64,000 nucleotides of DNA, from contig NZ_JAMDGY010000053.1 in assembly GCF_028656955.1 (NCBI RefSeq), positions 1 to 64,000 on the forward strand. Direction: 5' to 3'. Position numbers and translations under genes: made by a program. Every line of letters starts with the position of its first letter. Position 1 is the first letter of the stretch. Source of the stretch: Pseudomonas fontis. GTDB taxonomy: Bacteria > Pseudomonadota > Gammaproteobacteria > Pseudomonadales > Pseudomonadaceae. This document shows positions 9,079-17,653 of this stretch, piece by piece. The notes beneath the pieces were generated by a model. That model ran no database searches and was not told where the DNA came from. It saw only the letters and a program-made list of their open reading frames with translations.

Positions 9079-11477
9079 CCAGTCGGGAGTCGATCAGCAT
9101 GAATCAGCAACACCATCAGGACAAAGCGACCCTGCTCGAGCGCCTGATCTTCAACAACCGTCCGGTGGTCATCGGCATCTGCCTGCTGGTGAGCATCTTC
9201 CTGTTCTGGCAGGCGACCCTGATCCGGCCGTCCACCAGCTTCGAGAAAATGATCCCGCTGGAGCACCCGTTCATCCAGAACATGCTCGAGCACCGCAACG
9301 ACCTGGCGAACCTGGGCAACACCGTGCGCATTTCGGTGGAGTCGACCAACGGCGACATCTTCAGCAAGGAGTACATGGAGACCCTGCGTCAGATCCATGA
9401 CGAGGTGTTCTACATTCCAGGCGTTGACCGTTCGGGCCTGAAGTCGCTGTGGAGCCCCAGCGTGCGCTGGACCGAGGTGACCGAAGAGGGCTTCGCCGGC
9501 GGCGAGGTCATCCCGCAGACCTACAACGGTTCTCCCGACAGCCTCGAGGACCTGCGCAACAACGTGCTCAAGTCCGGCCAGGTCGGGCGCCTGGTGGCGA
9601 ACAACTTCAAGTCGAGCATCATCGACATCCCGCTGCTGGAGTCCTACCCGGACCCGCAAGACCAGGGCAAGCAGATCAAGCTCGACTACCAGGCCTTCTC
9701 GCACCAGCTGGAAGAGAAGATCCGCGACAAGTTCGAAGCGCAGAACCCCAATGTCCAGATCCACATCGTCGGCTTTGCCAAGAAGGTCGGCGACCTGATC
9801 GACGGCCTGATGATGGTGGCGATGTTCTTTGGTATCGCCCTGGTCATCACCTGGATCCTGCTGTACTGGTTCACCTGGTGTATCCGCAGCACCATCGCGG
9901 TGCTGATCACCACATTGGTTGCGGTGGTCTGGCAGCTCGGCCTGATGCACGCGGTAGGCTTCGGGCTGGACCCGTATTCAATGCTGGTGCCGTTCCTGAT
10001 CTTCGCCATCGGCATCTCCCACGGGGTGCAGAAGATCAACGGTATCGCCTTGCAGTCCAGTGATGCCGAGAACGCCCTGACGGCGGCGCGGCGCACCTTC
10101 CGCCAGCTGTTCCTGCCGGGGATGATTGCCATCCTGGCCGACGCCGTGGGCTTCATCACCCTGCTGATCATCGACATCGGGGTGATCCGCGAGCTGGCCA
10201 TCGGCGCTTCCATCGGCGTGGCGGTGATCGTCTTTACCAACCTGATCCTGCTGCCGGTCGCCATTTCCTATGTCGGCATCAGCAAGAAGGCCATCGAGCG
10301 CAGCAAGAAGGACGCGACCCGCGAACACCCGTTCTGGCGCCTGCTGTCCAACTTCGCCAGTGCCAAGGTGGCGCCGGTGTCCATCGTGCTGGCCTTGCTG
10401 GCCTTCGGTGGCGGCCTCTGGTACAGCCAGAACCTGAAGATCGGTGACCTCGACCAGGGCGCGCCGGAACTGCGCCCGGACTCGCGCTACAACAACGACA
10501 ACAGCTTCATCATCAGCAACTACTCGACCAGCTCCGACGTGCTGGTGGTGATGGTCAAGACCAAGAGCGAAGGCTGCTCGGTGTACCCGACCATGGCGCC
10601 GATCGACGAACTGATGTGGAAGATGGAGAACACCCCGGGCGTGCAGTCGGCGATCTCGCTGGTGACCGTGTCCAAGCAGATGATCAAGGGCTTGAACGAG
10701 GGCAACCTGAAGTGGGAAACCCTGTCGCGCAACCCTGAGGTGCTCAACAGCTCGATCTCCCGTGCCGATGGCCTGTACAACGGCGATTGCTCGCTGGCGC
10801 CGGTGCTGATCTTCCTCAACGACCACAAGGCCGAGACCCTCGACCGCGCGGTCAATGCGGTGCAGGAGTTTGCCAAGGAGCACAACACCGAAGACCTGCA
10901 GTTCCTCCTCGCGGCCGGCAACGCCGGGATCGAGGCGGCCACCAACGACGTGATCAAGTCGGCCGAGCTGACCATCCTGATCCTGGTGTACATCTGCGTG
11001 GGGGTGATGTGCATGATCACCTTCCGCTCCTTTGCCGCGACCTTGTGCATCGTCCTGCCGCTGGTGCTGACCTCGGTACTGGGCAACGCACTGATGGCCT
11101 ACATGGGCATCGGCGTGAAGGTGGCGACCCTGCCGGTGGTGGCATTGGGTGTGGGGATTGGTGTGGACTACGGCATCTACATCTACAGCCGCCTGGAAAG
11201 TTTCCTGCGCGCGGGCATGCCATTGCAGGAAGCGTATTACCAGACGCTGCGTTCGACCGGCAAGGCGGTGCTGTTTACCGGGCTGTGCCTGGCGATCGGC
11301 GTGTGCACCTGGATCTTCTCGGCGATCAAGTTCCAGGCTGACATGGGCCTGATGCTGACCTTCATGTTGCTGTGGAACATGTTCGGTGCGCTGTGGCTGC
11401 TGCCAGCGCTGGCGCGCTTCCTGATCAAGCCGGAGAAACTGGCGGGCAAGCAGGGCGGGTCGATTTTCGCCCACTGA
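9075..11477 (+). CDS. RND superfamily (MMPL-type) exporter
   Basis: An 800-residue inner-membrane transporter with the two-fold RND/MMPL plan: one N-terminal membrane helix (about 25-45), a periplasmic loop, a helix bundle (about 235-400), a second loop, and a second bundle (about 625-785). It resembles the lipid or hopanoid exporter branch more than AcrB-type drug pumps: it is shorter and has no adaptor gene beside it. ATG at 9075 overlaps the upstream stop; ATG at 9099 (MNQQHHQ) is a possible alternative. Substrate unknown. A REP pair follows the stop and probably stabilises or ends the transcript. Confidence 0.88.
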   Translation: MTSRESISMNQQHHQDKATLLERLIFNNRPVVIGICLLVSIFLFWQATLIRPSTSFEKMIPLEHPFIQNMLEHRNDLANLGNTVRISVESTNGDIFSKEYMETLRQIHDEVFYIPGVDRSGLKSLWSPSVRWTEVTEEGFAGGEVIPQTYNGSPDSLEDLRNNVLKSGQVGRLVANNFKSSIIDIPLLESYPDPQDQGKQIKLDYQAFSHQLEEKIRDKFEAQNPNVQIHIVGFAKKVGDLIDGLMMVAMFFGIALVITWILLYWFTWCIRSTIAVLITTLVAVVWQLGLMHAVGFGLDPYSMLVPFLIFAIGISHGVQKINGIALQSSDAENALTAARRTFRQLFLPGMIAILADAVGFITLLIIDIGVIRELAIGASIGVAVIVFTNLILLPVAISYVGISKKAIERSKKDATREHPFWRLLSNFASAKVAPVSIVLALLAFGGGLWYSQNLKIGDLDQGAPELRPDSRYNNDNSFIISNYSTSSDVLVVMVKTKSEGCSVYPTMAPIDELMWKMENTPGVQSAISLVTVSKQMIKGLNEGNLKWETLSRNPEVLNSSISRADGLYNGDCSLAPVLIFLNDHKAETLDRAVNAVQEFAKEHNTEDLQFLLAAGNAGIEAATNDVIKSAELTILILVYICVGVMCMITFRSFAATLCIVLPLVLTSVLGNALMAYMGIGVKVATLPVVALGVGIGVDYGIYIYSRLESFLRAGMPLQEAYYQTLRSTGKAVLFTGLCLAIGVCTWIFSAIKFQADMGLMLTFMLLWNMFGALWLLPALARFLIKPEKLAGKQGGSIFAH

Positions 11478-11495
11478 CCGACCGCGTCGCCTCTA

Positions 11496-11570
11496 TCGCC
11501 GGCAAGGCCGGCTCCCACAGTACCGGTTGCACATGCAACCTCCTCTGTGGGAGCCGGCCTTGCCGGCGAT
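11496..11570. repeat. REP pair A
   Basis: Inverted pair of the unit TATCGCCGGCAAGGCCGGC...CCCACAG, head-out, with about 24 bases between the halves. It lies between the RND gene and the next small gene. Confidence 0.92.
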
Positions 11571-11609
11571 GCTTTTGCGGTATCATGCAGCCTTTCCAGC
11601 ACGATACCC

Positions 11610-11906
11610 ATGCCAATGACCACCCTCTCCCAAGCCCTGCACACCTGCGACATGCTCCTTGTCGACGGCTTGCACGCCTTTGAATTCACCCGTCGCGATG
11701 ACGGCCTGCAAGTCGAATGCATGGATGGCAACAAGTTCAAGCGCTGGTTCTTCACCGCCGCCCAGGTCATCGAAGCCCGCGCCGATGGCCCGGACTGGCT
11801 GATCAATGCTGACCAGAGCGAGCATCGACTAGTCTGTATGAGTGCTTTCTGCGCCCCGGACGAAGACGATGATGAAACACCTGCTGACGCTCCTGCTAAC
11901 GACTAG
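11610..11906 (+). CDS. Small conserved protein, possibly DUF5629
   Basis: A 98-residue soluble acidic protein. It reads MTTLSQALHTCDML early on and has repeated Trp/Phe positions (RWFF) and an acidic tail (DEDDDE). I think it belongs to the Pseudomonas DUF5629 family, from memory of the N-terminal pattern only. The ATG at 11610 was taken; ATG 11616 (MTTL) is equally possible. Its 3' end overlaps the start of the lactonase gene by 38 bases in another frame. No function is known. Confidence 0.65.
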   Translation: MPMTTLSQALHTCDMLLVDGLHAFEFTRRDDGLQVECMDGNKFKRWFFTAAQVIEARADGPDWLINADQSEHRLVCMSAFCAPDEDDDETPADAPAND

Positions 11907-13017
11907 TGCCATGCTGCTGAGCGCCACCGCCCACAGCCATGATCTGCTGGTGGGCAGCTACACCGATGGTACCAGCGAAGGCATCTACCGCTATCGCTTC
12001 GACAGCACCACCGGCAGGATCAACACCACGCCGCAGCAGGTGCTCAAGAGCAGCAACCCGTCCTGGCTGACCCTCTCGCCCGACCACCGTTGGCTGTTTG
12101 CAGTCAACGAGAATGGTGCCGGCAAAGGCGAAGTCAGCAGCTTTAGCATCGACCCCAACCCCGTCAGCCACGTGCTGAGCCCTCTGAACCAGGTGCCCAG
12201 CAAGGGCGATGAGCCGACGCATTCCAGCCTCAGCCACGATGGCAAGTTTCTCTTTGTCGCCAACTACGGCGTGCAACCGGTGCCAGGCGGTAGCCTGAGC
12301 GTGCTGCCGGTGGCGGCCGATGGCCGGCTTTCCGCGCCCAGCCAACAGTTGCAGCATCAGGCCAGTCATGTGAACCCCGAGCGCCAGGCCGGGCCGCATG
12401 TGCATTCGGTGGTGTCGTCGCGCGATGGGCGTGAGGTGTTTGTCAGCGACCTGGGGGCGGACAAGGTCTTCATCTATCGCTATGACCCCAGCCATGCCAC
12501 AACGCCCTTGAGCCCGGCCAACCCGGAAGCGATCCACCTGCCGCCGGGCAGCGGGCCACGCCACCTGCTGTTTTCCAGGGATGGCGCGCATGCGTACCTG
12601 ACCCTGGAAATGAGCGCTCAGGTCGCGGTGTTCGATTACCGGGACGGCACCCTGGTACCGCGGCAGATCGTTGACCTGACGGCCCAGACCGAACCTGCGG
12701 CCAAGGCCGCTGGCGCCTTGCACCTGTCGGCTGATGGCCGATTCCTGTATGTCAGCAACCGTGGCACGACGAACGAGTTGGTGGTGTTTGTGGTGAACGA
12801 GCAGGACGGCAGCCTGCAATTTCTGCAGCGGCGTTCGGTGGAGGGGGATCACCCGCGTGAGTTCGCGTTGGACCCGAGTGAGGGTTACGTGCTGATTGCC
12901 AACCAGAAGAGCAACCAGATCGTGGTGATCAAGCGTGATCCATTGACCGGTTTGCTGGGTGATACCTTGCAGACGCTGGAGCAGGCGGCGCCTTCGGACC
13001 TCAAGTTCATCGACTGA
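11869..13017 (+). CDS. Exported lactonase-family beta-propeller (6-phosphogluconolactonase-like)
   Basis: About 382 residues. A signal peptide (hydrophobic LLTLLLTTSAMLLSATA, cleaved near AHS) precedes a seven-bladed propeller of the YbhE/Pgl lactonase family, recognised from blades such as VGSYTDGTSEGIYRY, NPSWLTLSPD, LFVANYG, GPHVHSV, GPRHLLFS and HPREFALDP. Cytosolic Pgl hydrolyses 6-phosphogluconolactone; a secreted form more likely acts on another lactone or lacks enzyme activity, so no symbol is given. Two adjacent ATG codons (11869, 11872) could start it. It overlaps the previous gene, which suggests coupled translation. Confidence 0.82.
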   Translation: MMKHLLTLLLTTSAMLLSATAHSHDLLVGSYTDGTSEGIYRYRFDSTTGRINTTPQQVLKSSNPSWLTLSPDHRWLFAVNENGAGKGEVSSFSIDPNPVSHVLSPLNQVPSKGDEPTHSSLSHDGKFLFVANYGVQPVPGGSLSVLPVAADGRLSAPSQQLQHQASHVNPERQAGPHVHSVVSSRDGREVFVSDLGADKVFIYRYDPSHATTPLSPANPEAIHLPPGSGPRHLLFSRDGAHAYLTLEMSAQVAVFDYRDGTLVPRQIVDLTAQTEPAAKAAGALHLSADGRFLYVSNRGTTNELVVFVVNEQDGSLQFLQRRSVEGDHPREFALDPSEGYVLIANQKSNQIVVIKRDPLTGLLGDTLQTLEQAAPSDLKFID

Positions 13018-13139
13018 CTATCAATTGCCTTGATATCCGCTACTGCCTCAATGAATTTTTCGGCGCGGGGGTGGCGGGCGTAAGTTTGATTCACGGCCTC
13101 AGACGGCCCTTTCAAACTACCGACTTCGAGGTCAATGCC

Positions 13140-13319
13140 ATGAACTTCAATCTCTTCCCGGTCATCTCCGCCTCCGCCATTTCCGCTTCGGTCGTGTTGC
13201 CCGCCGGTGCGCAGATCGAAATCAACGAGCGCAAAACGTCGACCCCCAGCTATACCCAGAAGTATTTGCAGCAAAGTGCCAATTTTTATGCGGCGCTGGA
13301 TCACAAGACCCAGCACTGA
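13140..13319 (+). CDS. Hypothetical small protein, 59 aa
   Basis: ATG at 13140 has a GAGG site about 9 bases upstream. The N-terminal half is hydrophobic (FPVISASAISASVVLPAGA) and could be a weak signal or membrane anchor; the C-terminal half is polar (ERKTSTPSYTQKYLQQ). I recognise no family. It stands alone between the lactonase gene and REP pair B. Coding is plausible from the RBS and amphipathic layout but unproven. Confidence 0.45.
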   Translation: MNFNLFPVISASAISASVVLPAGAQIEINERKTSTPSYTQKYLQQSANFYAALDHKTQH

Positions 13320-13331
13320 GTCGGGGCGTCA

Positions 13332-13412
13332 GAAGCATCGCCGGCAAGGCCGGCTCCCACAGGGGTTGGATGTGCAACGGATACTGTGGGAGCCGGCCTT
13401 GCCGGCGATGCT
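13332..13412. repeat. REP pair B
   Basis: Inverted pair of AGCATCGCCGGCAAGG-type units separated by about 21 bases. It sits between the convergent small gene and the GST gene, where it can serve both as a 3' end. Confidence 0.92.
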
Positions 13413-13415
13413 TTT

Positions 13416-14009
13416 TCAACGGGCCATGATGGCCTTGAACAATGCCGACTCCAGCCACCCTTGCAGCCAACCGCGCACACCAGGATAGGGCGCCTGGGCA
13501 AACCACTGCGGTTCGACCCCGGCAAACTGGCGAATGAACGGCATCAGCGCAACATCGGCCATGCTTGGGCGTTCGCCCAGCAGGTAGGCGTGCTGCGTCA
13601 GCCGCGCCTCCAGGTCTGCCAGAATTTCTTCCGCCAACGCCCGGTACGCTTCACGCGACTGCTCCGGGTAGCGCTCGGCATATTTGTAGTGATTGAGCCG
13701 CACCTTGAACAGCGTGTCGTTGCGGCTGATCAACGCCTGCATCTGTTCGATGGCTTCAGGCTCGTCACGCAACAGCCAATTTTCCGGGTCGTGTCGTGCC
13801 AGTGCCCAGCGCATGATCTCCAGGCTTTCCTCAATCACCCGGCCCTCCACGCTCAGCACCGGCACCGTGCCCTTGGGCGACAGCGCGAGCATTTCGGCCG
13901 GCTTGGCTTTCAGGCTGACTTCGCAGATCTGCACCGGACAGCCGCTGTAATGGAGGGCCATGCGCGCACGCATGGCATAGGGGCAGCGTCGGAACGAATA
14001 GAGGATCAT
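13416..14009 (-). CDS. Glutathione S-transferase family protein
   Basis: A 197-residue GST-fold protein. The N-terminal thioredoxin-like domain begins with YSFRRCPYAMRAR, where CPYA is the omega/beta-like cysteine motif, and holds the cis-Pro segment GTVPVL followed by the glutathione-contacting ES pair (IEESLEIM). The helical C-terminal domain contains MADVALMPF, the usual N-capping box region. The Cys motif suggests thiol transferase or dehalogenation-type chemistry rather than classic conjugation. It starts within the stop of sbcC (ATGA), so it is the last gene of the sbcDC operon, an unusual partner. Confidence 0.9.
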   Translation of the reverse strand: MILYSFRRCPYAMRARMALHYSGCPVQICEVSLKAKPAEMLALSPKGTVPVLSVEGRVIEESLEIMRWALARHDPENWLLRDEPEAIEQMQALISRNDTLFKVRLNHYKYAERYPEQSREAYRALAEEILADLEARLTQHAYLLGERPSMADVALMPFIRQFAGVEPQWFAQAPYPGVRGWLQGWLESALFKAIMAR

Positions 14010-17000
14010 CCACTGACCTCCACGGTACTCAAGCCATTGCCCTGACGACGTACCTGGATTTGCACCGGGATCCGCTCGTGCATTTCCTGCACATGGGAAA
14101 TCACCGCCACTTTGCGGCCTTGGGCCTGCAAGCCATCCAGTGCGTCCATTGCCAGCTGCAGCGATTCCGGGTCGAGGCTGCCGAAACCTTCGTCGATAAA
14201 CAGCGATTCGATGCGCAGGGTGCTGGAGGCCATGGAAGCCAGGCCCAGGGCCAAGGCCAGCGACACCAGGAAGGTCTCGCCACCCGACAGCGAATGCACC
14301 GAGCGCAGCTCATCGCCCATCTCGGTATCCAGCACCAGCAGCCCCAGCAGGCTGCCGCCACGCTTGAGGCGATAACGTCGGGCCAGCTGACGCAGTTGGA
14401 CGTTGGCGTGGTGCACCAGCAAGTCGAGGTTGTAGCCCTGGGCGATCTTGCGGAACACATCGCCGGTGGCCGAGCCGATCAGCGCACTCAGCCGCGCCCA
14501 GCGCTGCCATTGGCCATGAGCCTCGGCAATGCGCCCGGCCAGGGCCTGGTTGGCCTGCTGGCGGCGCTGGTCTTCAGCCTGTTCAGCGCGCAGCTCGGCA
14601 CACTGGTGCTCGCGGCTGGCCAGTTGCTGTTGGGCCTCGACCAAGGCCTGCTCAAGCTGCTCGGCAGACAGTTCGCCGTTGCCCAGGGCCTGATGCTGTT
14701 GCAGGCGCTGTTCGCGCTCCTGCACCAGCACCTTGGCCTGTTCGATGGCCTTTTCGGCGTTTTGCAGGCTTTGGCGCAGTTGGCTGAGCTGTTCCTCGTC
14801 AATCGCCAGCAGCGCGTTCAGGCCGCTGTCATCGAGGTCCGGGTGGGCAAGGCGCCATTGGGCGATCAGGCTGTCCAGCTGTTGGCTTTCCTGTTCGAGC
14901 GTGGCGCGTTGTGTTTCCCGTGATTTCAGTTCGGTGGTCAGTTCCACGGTGCGCGTGCGGGTGTCTTGCAGTTGCTGGCTGGCGCCGCTTTCGGCTGTGC
15001 GCGCGTGCTCCACGGCGTGTTCCAGCTGCTGCTGCCAATGCTCGGCACTGGCATGTGCGCCGACCAGCGCGGCCAATGCCTCGCGGGCGCTGTGCTGTTG
15101 CGTGCTCAGTGCGACGACCTGCTGCTGCAATTCTTCCTGCTTTTGCAGCCGTGCCTGCTGCTGCAACTGGAGCTTGTCCAACTGCTGCTGGCGCTCGCCC
15201 AGTTCCTGCTGCTGGTCTTTCTGGCGGTCCAGCAGTTCCAGGCGTTGCGAGAGTTGCTGGTCCAGGTGCAGGAAGGTGGCCGACGGCTCTTCGCGCAGGC
15301 GTTGCAGAATGTCAGCCGGCAACAGCGTGGCAAAGCCGGTCAGCTCCTGCTCCAGTCGCTCGGCGTCCGCGTTCAGCGCCTGCTGCTGGTGGCCCAGCTG
15401 TTGCGTCGCCTGTTGGCTGGCCTCGTTGGCTGCCTGAAGCTGCTGGTGCAGGCGCGCGGCGTCCTGTTGCAGGGTGAGCAGGGTGTTCTGGCGCTGCTCA
15501 TCACGACCGATATCGTCGTTCAAGCGCCGCAGTTGCAGCTCCAGCCAGGCGCTACGGCCGTTGCTGTCCTGTTCGGCGAGCTGTGCATGCAGCGGGTGCG
15601 CTTCCAGGCTCGGGGCAGCGGCCTGTTGCTGGCTGGCCAGTTGTTCGAGCTGGTGCAGGTATTCCTTGATCTGGCCGTTGACGCCACCCAGTTGCGTGCG
15701 CAACTCATCGAGCCGGGCCTTGAGCTGGTCGACCGAACGCTGGGCGTTGGCTTCCTCGTCCTGGTCGTGGCGGCCGAGGCTTTGCAGCAAGGCTTCGGGT
15801 TGGTGATAGGGGTGTTCCTGGCTGCCGCACACCGGGCAGGGCTGCTCGTCCTGCAACTGTGCGCGCAGCTCTTCGACGCTGGCGCTGCGGGCCAGGCGCT
15901 GGCGTTCGAGCAATTGCCGGGTGACGCTTAGCGCCTGCTCGGCAGCGGTCAGTGTGGTCTTGCCTTGGAGGCCTTCGGCAATCAGCTGTTCGCGCTGCTG
16001 CTGGGCAGCCTGCTGACGCTCTCGCAGGGCCTGAACGCGTTGTTCCAGCTCCTGATGGCTGCTCCACAGGCGAGTCAATTCCTCGATGCCGCGTTGCTGT
16101 TTGCGGTTGTCTTGCAGCAGGGTGCCGAGCAGGCCGATCTGTTCGGCCAACGCCTCCGGTTCGGCGCCGGCTTCCTGGAACAGCAGGGCCAACGCGGTGC
16201 GTTGCTCGTCGCACTGGCGGGTAGCGGCCGCGGCGCGTTGCTCCAGCAGCGGCAGCTCTTCGCGGCCTTTGCTCAGGCGGTTGCCGATCAGCATCAGTTG
16301 CTGCAATTGGCCACGGTAGGCGTTCCACGCATCGCCGATGCTGGCGAGCGGGGCGCTGTGGGCGAGTTGTTCGGCGATGCCGTTCAGGCGCTCGCGGGTG
16401 TGGGCTTGCAGTTCGTTCAGGCTGGTCAGCTGTTGCTGGCCATCAGTGCTGGCCTGTTCGGCCTGTTGGCACAGTGCAGCCTGGCCGCTCAGTTCCTGTT
16501 CCAGGCGGGCCAGGGTGTTTTGTTCGGCAAACGCCTGGCGCAGCGGCGCAACGCTGTCGGCTTGTGCCGCGAGCGCCTGTTTCAGCGCGTCAGTGGCGCT
16601 GAGCAGGTCCTGCTCCAGTTGGAGCTGGCGGTCGTGCAGCGCAGCCTGTTGCTGGTGTTGCAGGGCGATTGCCCCAGCCAGCGCAGTACGCTGGCTGACC
16701 AGCTCCCGTTGCCGGGCAAATTGATGGCGCTGCGGGGCGAGTTGTTCCAGGCGGGCGAGCTTCAGACGCTCGTCGGCCAACTGTTCCCAGTGTTGCTGGG
16801 CACTGTGCTGGCTTTCGCTGGCGGCGCGCTGCTGGTCCTGCAATTGCAGCAGCTCGGTCAGCCAGGCGCGTTGCAGTTCGTATTGGCGCAGCTGGCCTTG
16901 CTCCAGCTTGAGCTGGCGCTGCGCTTGACCCAGACGTTCATCCAGGTCGGCGCGGGCCTCGTCGCTCATCGGGATGACGCCGCTGGCCTGGTCGAGCAGG

Positions 17001-17653
17001 GCCTTGTGCGCGTCTTCGGCTTCCTTGCTCTTGCTGTAGGCGCGGCGGCCCAGCTGGCTGTAGATCGCCGTGTTGGTGAGCTTTTCCAGCAGCTCGCTGC
17101 GTTCGCGGTCATCGGCCTTGAGGAAGGCGCTGAACTCGCTTTGGGCGAGCATCACGGCGCGGGTGAACTGCTCGAAGTTCAGGCCCAGGCGGGCCTCGAT
17201 CAGTTGCTCGTATTCACGTTTGCTCTGGTTGCTCAGCAGTTGGTTGCTGTCCAGGTCATGCAGGCTCTGGCGGCTGCCTTGCAGCTTGCCGGTGGCCTTG
17301 TCGCGGGCGCGGTTGGTTTCCCAGCGGGCGCGATAGCGGCGTGCGTCGATGCCGACGAAGTCGACCTCGGCAAAACCGCTGCCGGTGCCGCGGCGCAGCA
17401 GGGTGCGCGGGTCGCTGGTGAGGATCTCGCTGTCCACTTCCGGCAGCTTGGTTTCGCGGCCGATGCTGCTCAGGCGCGGCACCGAGCCGAACAACGCCAG
17501 GCACAGGGCATCGAGCAGGGTGCTCTTGCCCGCGCCGGTGGGGCCGGTGATGGCGAACAGGCCGGCACTGGCCAGCGGCTCGGCGGTGAAATCGATTTCG
17601 AACGGCCCGGCCAGCGAGGCGAGGTTCTTCAGGCGGATGGCAAGAATCTTCAT
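14006..17653 (-). CDS. sbcC: SbcC-type nuclease subunit, Rad50-like ATPase
   Basis: A 1215-residue SMC/Rad50-like ATPase that with SbcD cleaves hairpins and protein-blocked DNA ends. Walker A GPTGAGKST is near residue 37. Very long Gln/Glu/Leu-rich coiled coils follow, with a zinc hook CPVCG near 605 midway, then the ABC signature LSGGET and Walker B LFIDEGFG near the C-terminus. All expected parts are present at full length. It overlaps sbcD by four bases upstream and the GST gene by four bases downstream. The long coiled coils leave open frames on the other strand, which I regard as shadows. Confidence 0.97.
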   Translation of the reverse strand: MKILAIRLKNLASLAGPFEIDFTAEPLASAGLFAITGPTGAGKSTLLDALCLALFGSVPRLSSIGRETKLPEVDSEILTSDPRTLLRRGTGSGFAEVDFVGIDARRYRARWETNRARDKATGKLQGSRQSLHDLDSNQLLSNQSKREYEQLIEARLGLNFEQFTRAVMLAQSEFSAFLKADDRERSELLEKLTNTAIYSQLGRRAYSKSKEAEDAHKALLDQASGVIPMSDEARADLDERLGQAQRQLKLEQGQLRQYELQRAWLTELLQLQDQQRAASESQHSAQQHWEQLADERLKLARLEQLAPQRHQFARQRELVSQRTALAGAIALQHQQQAALHDRQLQLEQDLLSATDALKQALAAQADSVAPLRQAFAEQNTLARLEQELSGQAALCQQAEQASTDGQQQLTSLNELQAHTRERLNGIAEQLAHSAPLASIGDAWNAYRGQLQQLMLIGNRLSKGREELPLLEQRAAAATRQCDEQRTALALLFQEAGAEPEALAEQIGLLGTLLQDNRKQQRGIEELTRLWSSHQELEQRVQALRERQQAAQQQREQLIAEGLQGKTTLTAAEQALSVTRQLLERQRLARSASVEELRAQLQDEQPCPVCGSQEHPYHQPEALLQSLGRHDQDEEANAQRSVDQLKARLDELRTQLGGVNGQIKEYLHQLEQLASQQQAAAPSLEAHPLHAQLAEQDSNGRSAWLELQLRRLNDDIGRDEQRQNTLLTLQQDAARLHQQLQAANEASQQATQQLGHQQQALNADAERLEQELTGFATLLPADILQRLREEPSATFLHLDQQLSQRLELLDRQKDQQQELGERQQQLDKLQLQQQARLQKQEELQQQVVALSTQQHSAREALAALVGAHASAEHWQQQLEHAVEHARTAESGASQQLQDTRTRTVELTTELKSRETQRATLEQESQQLDSLIAQWRLAHPDLDDSGLNALLAIDEEQLSQLRQSLQNAEKAIEQAKVLVQEREQRLQQHQALGNGELSAEQLEQALVEAQQQLASREHQCAELRAEQAEDQRRQQANQALAGRIAEAHGQWQRWARLSALIGSATGDVFRKIAQGYNLDLLVHHANVQLRQLARRYRLKRGGSLLGLLVLDTEMGDELRSVHSLSGGETFLVSLALALGLASMASSTLRIESLFIDEGFGSLDPESLQLAMDALDGLQAQGRKVAVISHVQEMHERIPVQIQVRRQGNGLSTVEVSG

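Noticed and set aside
11496-11570. Repeats considered as CRISPR or phage attachment sites
   Set aside because: They are dispersed inverted REP pairs of fixed core, without spacers, cas genes or integrase.
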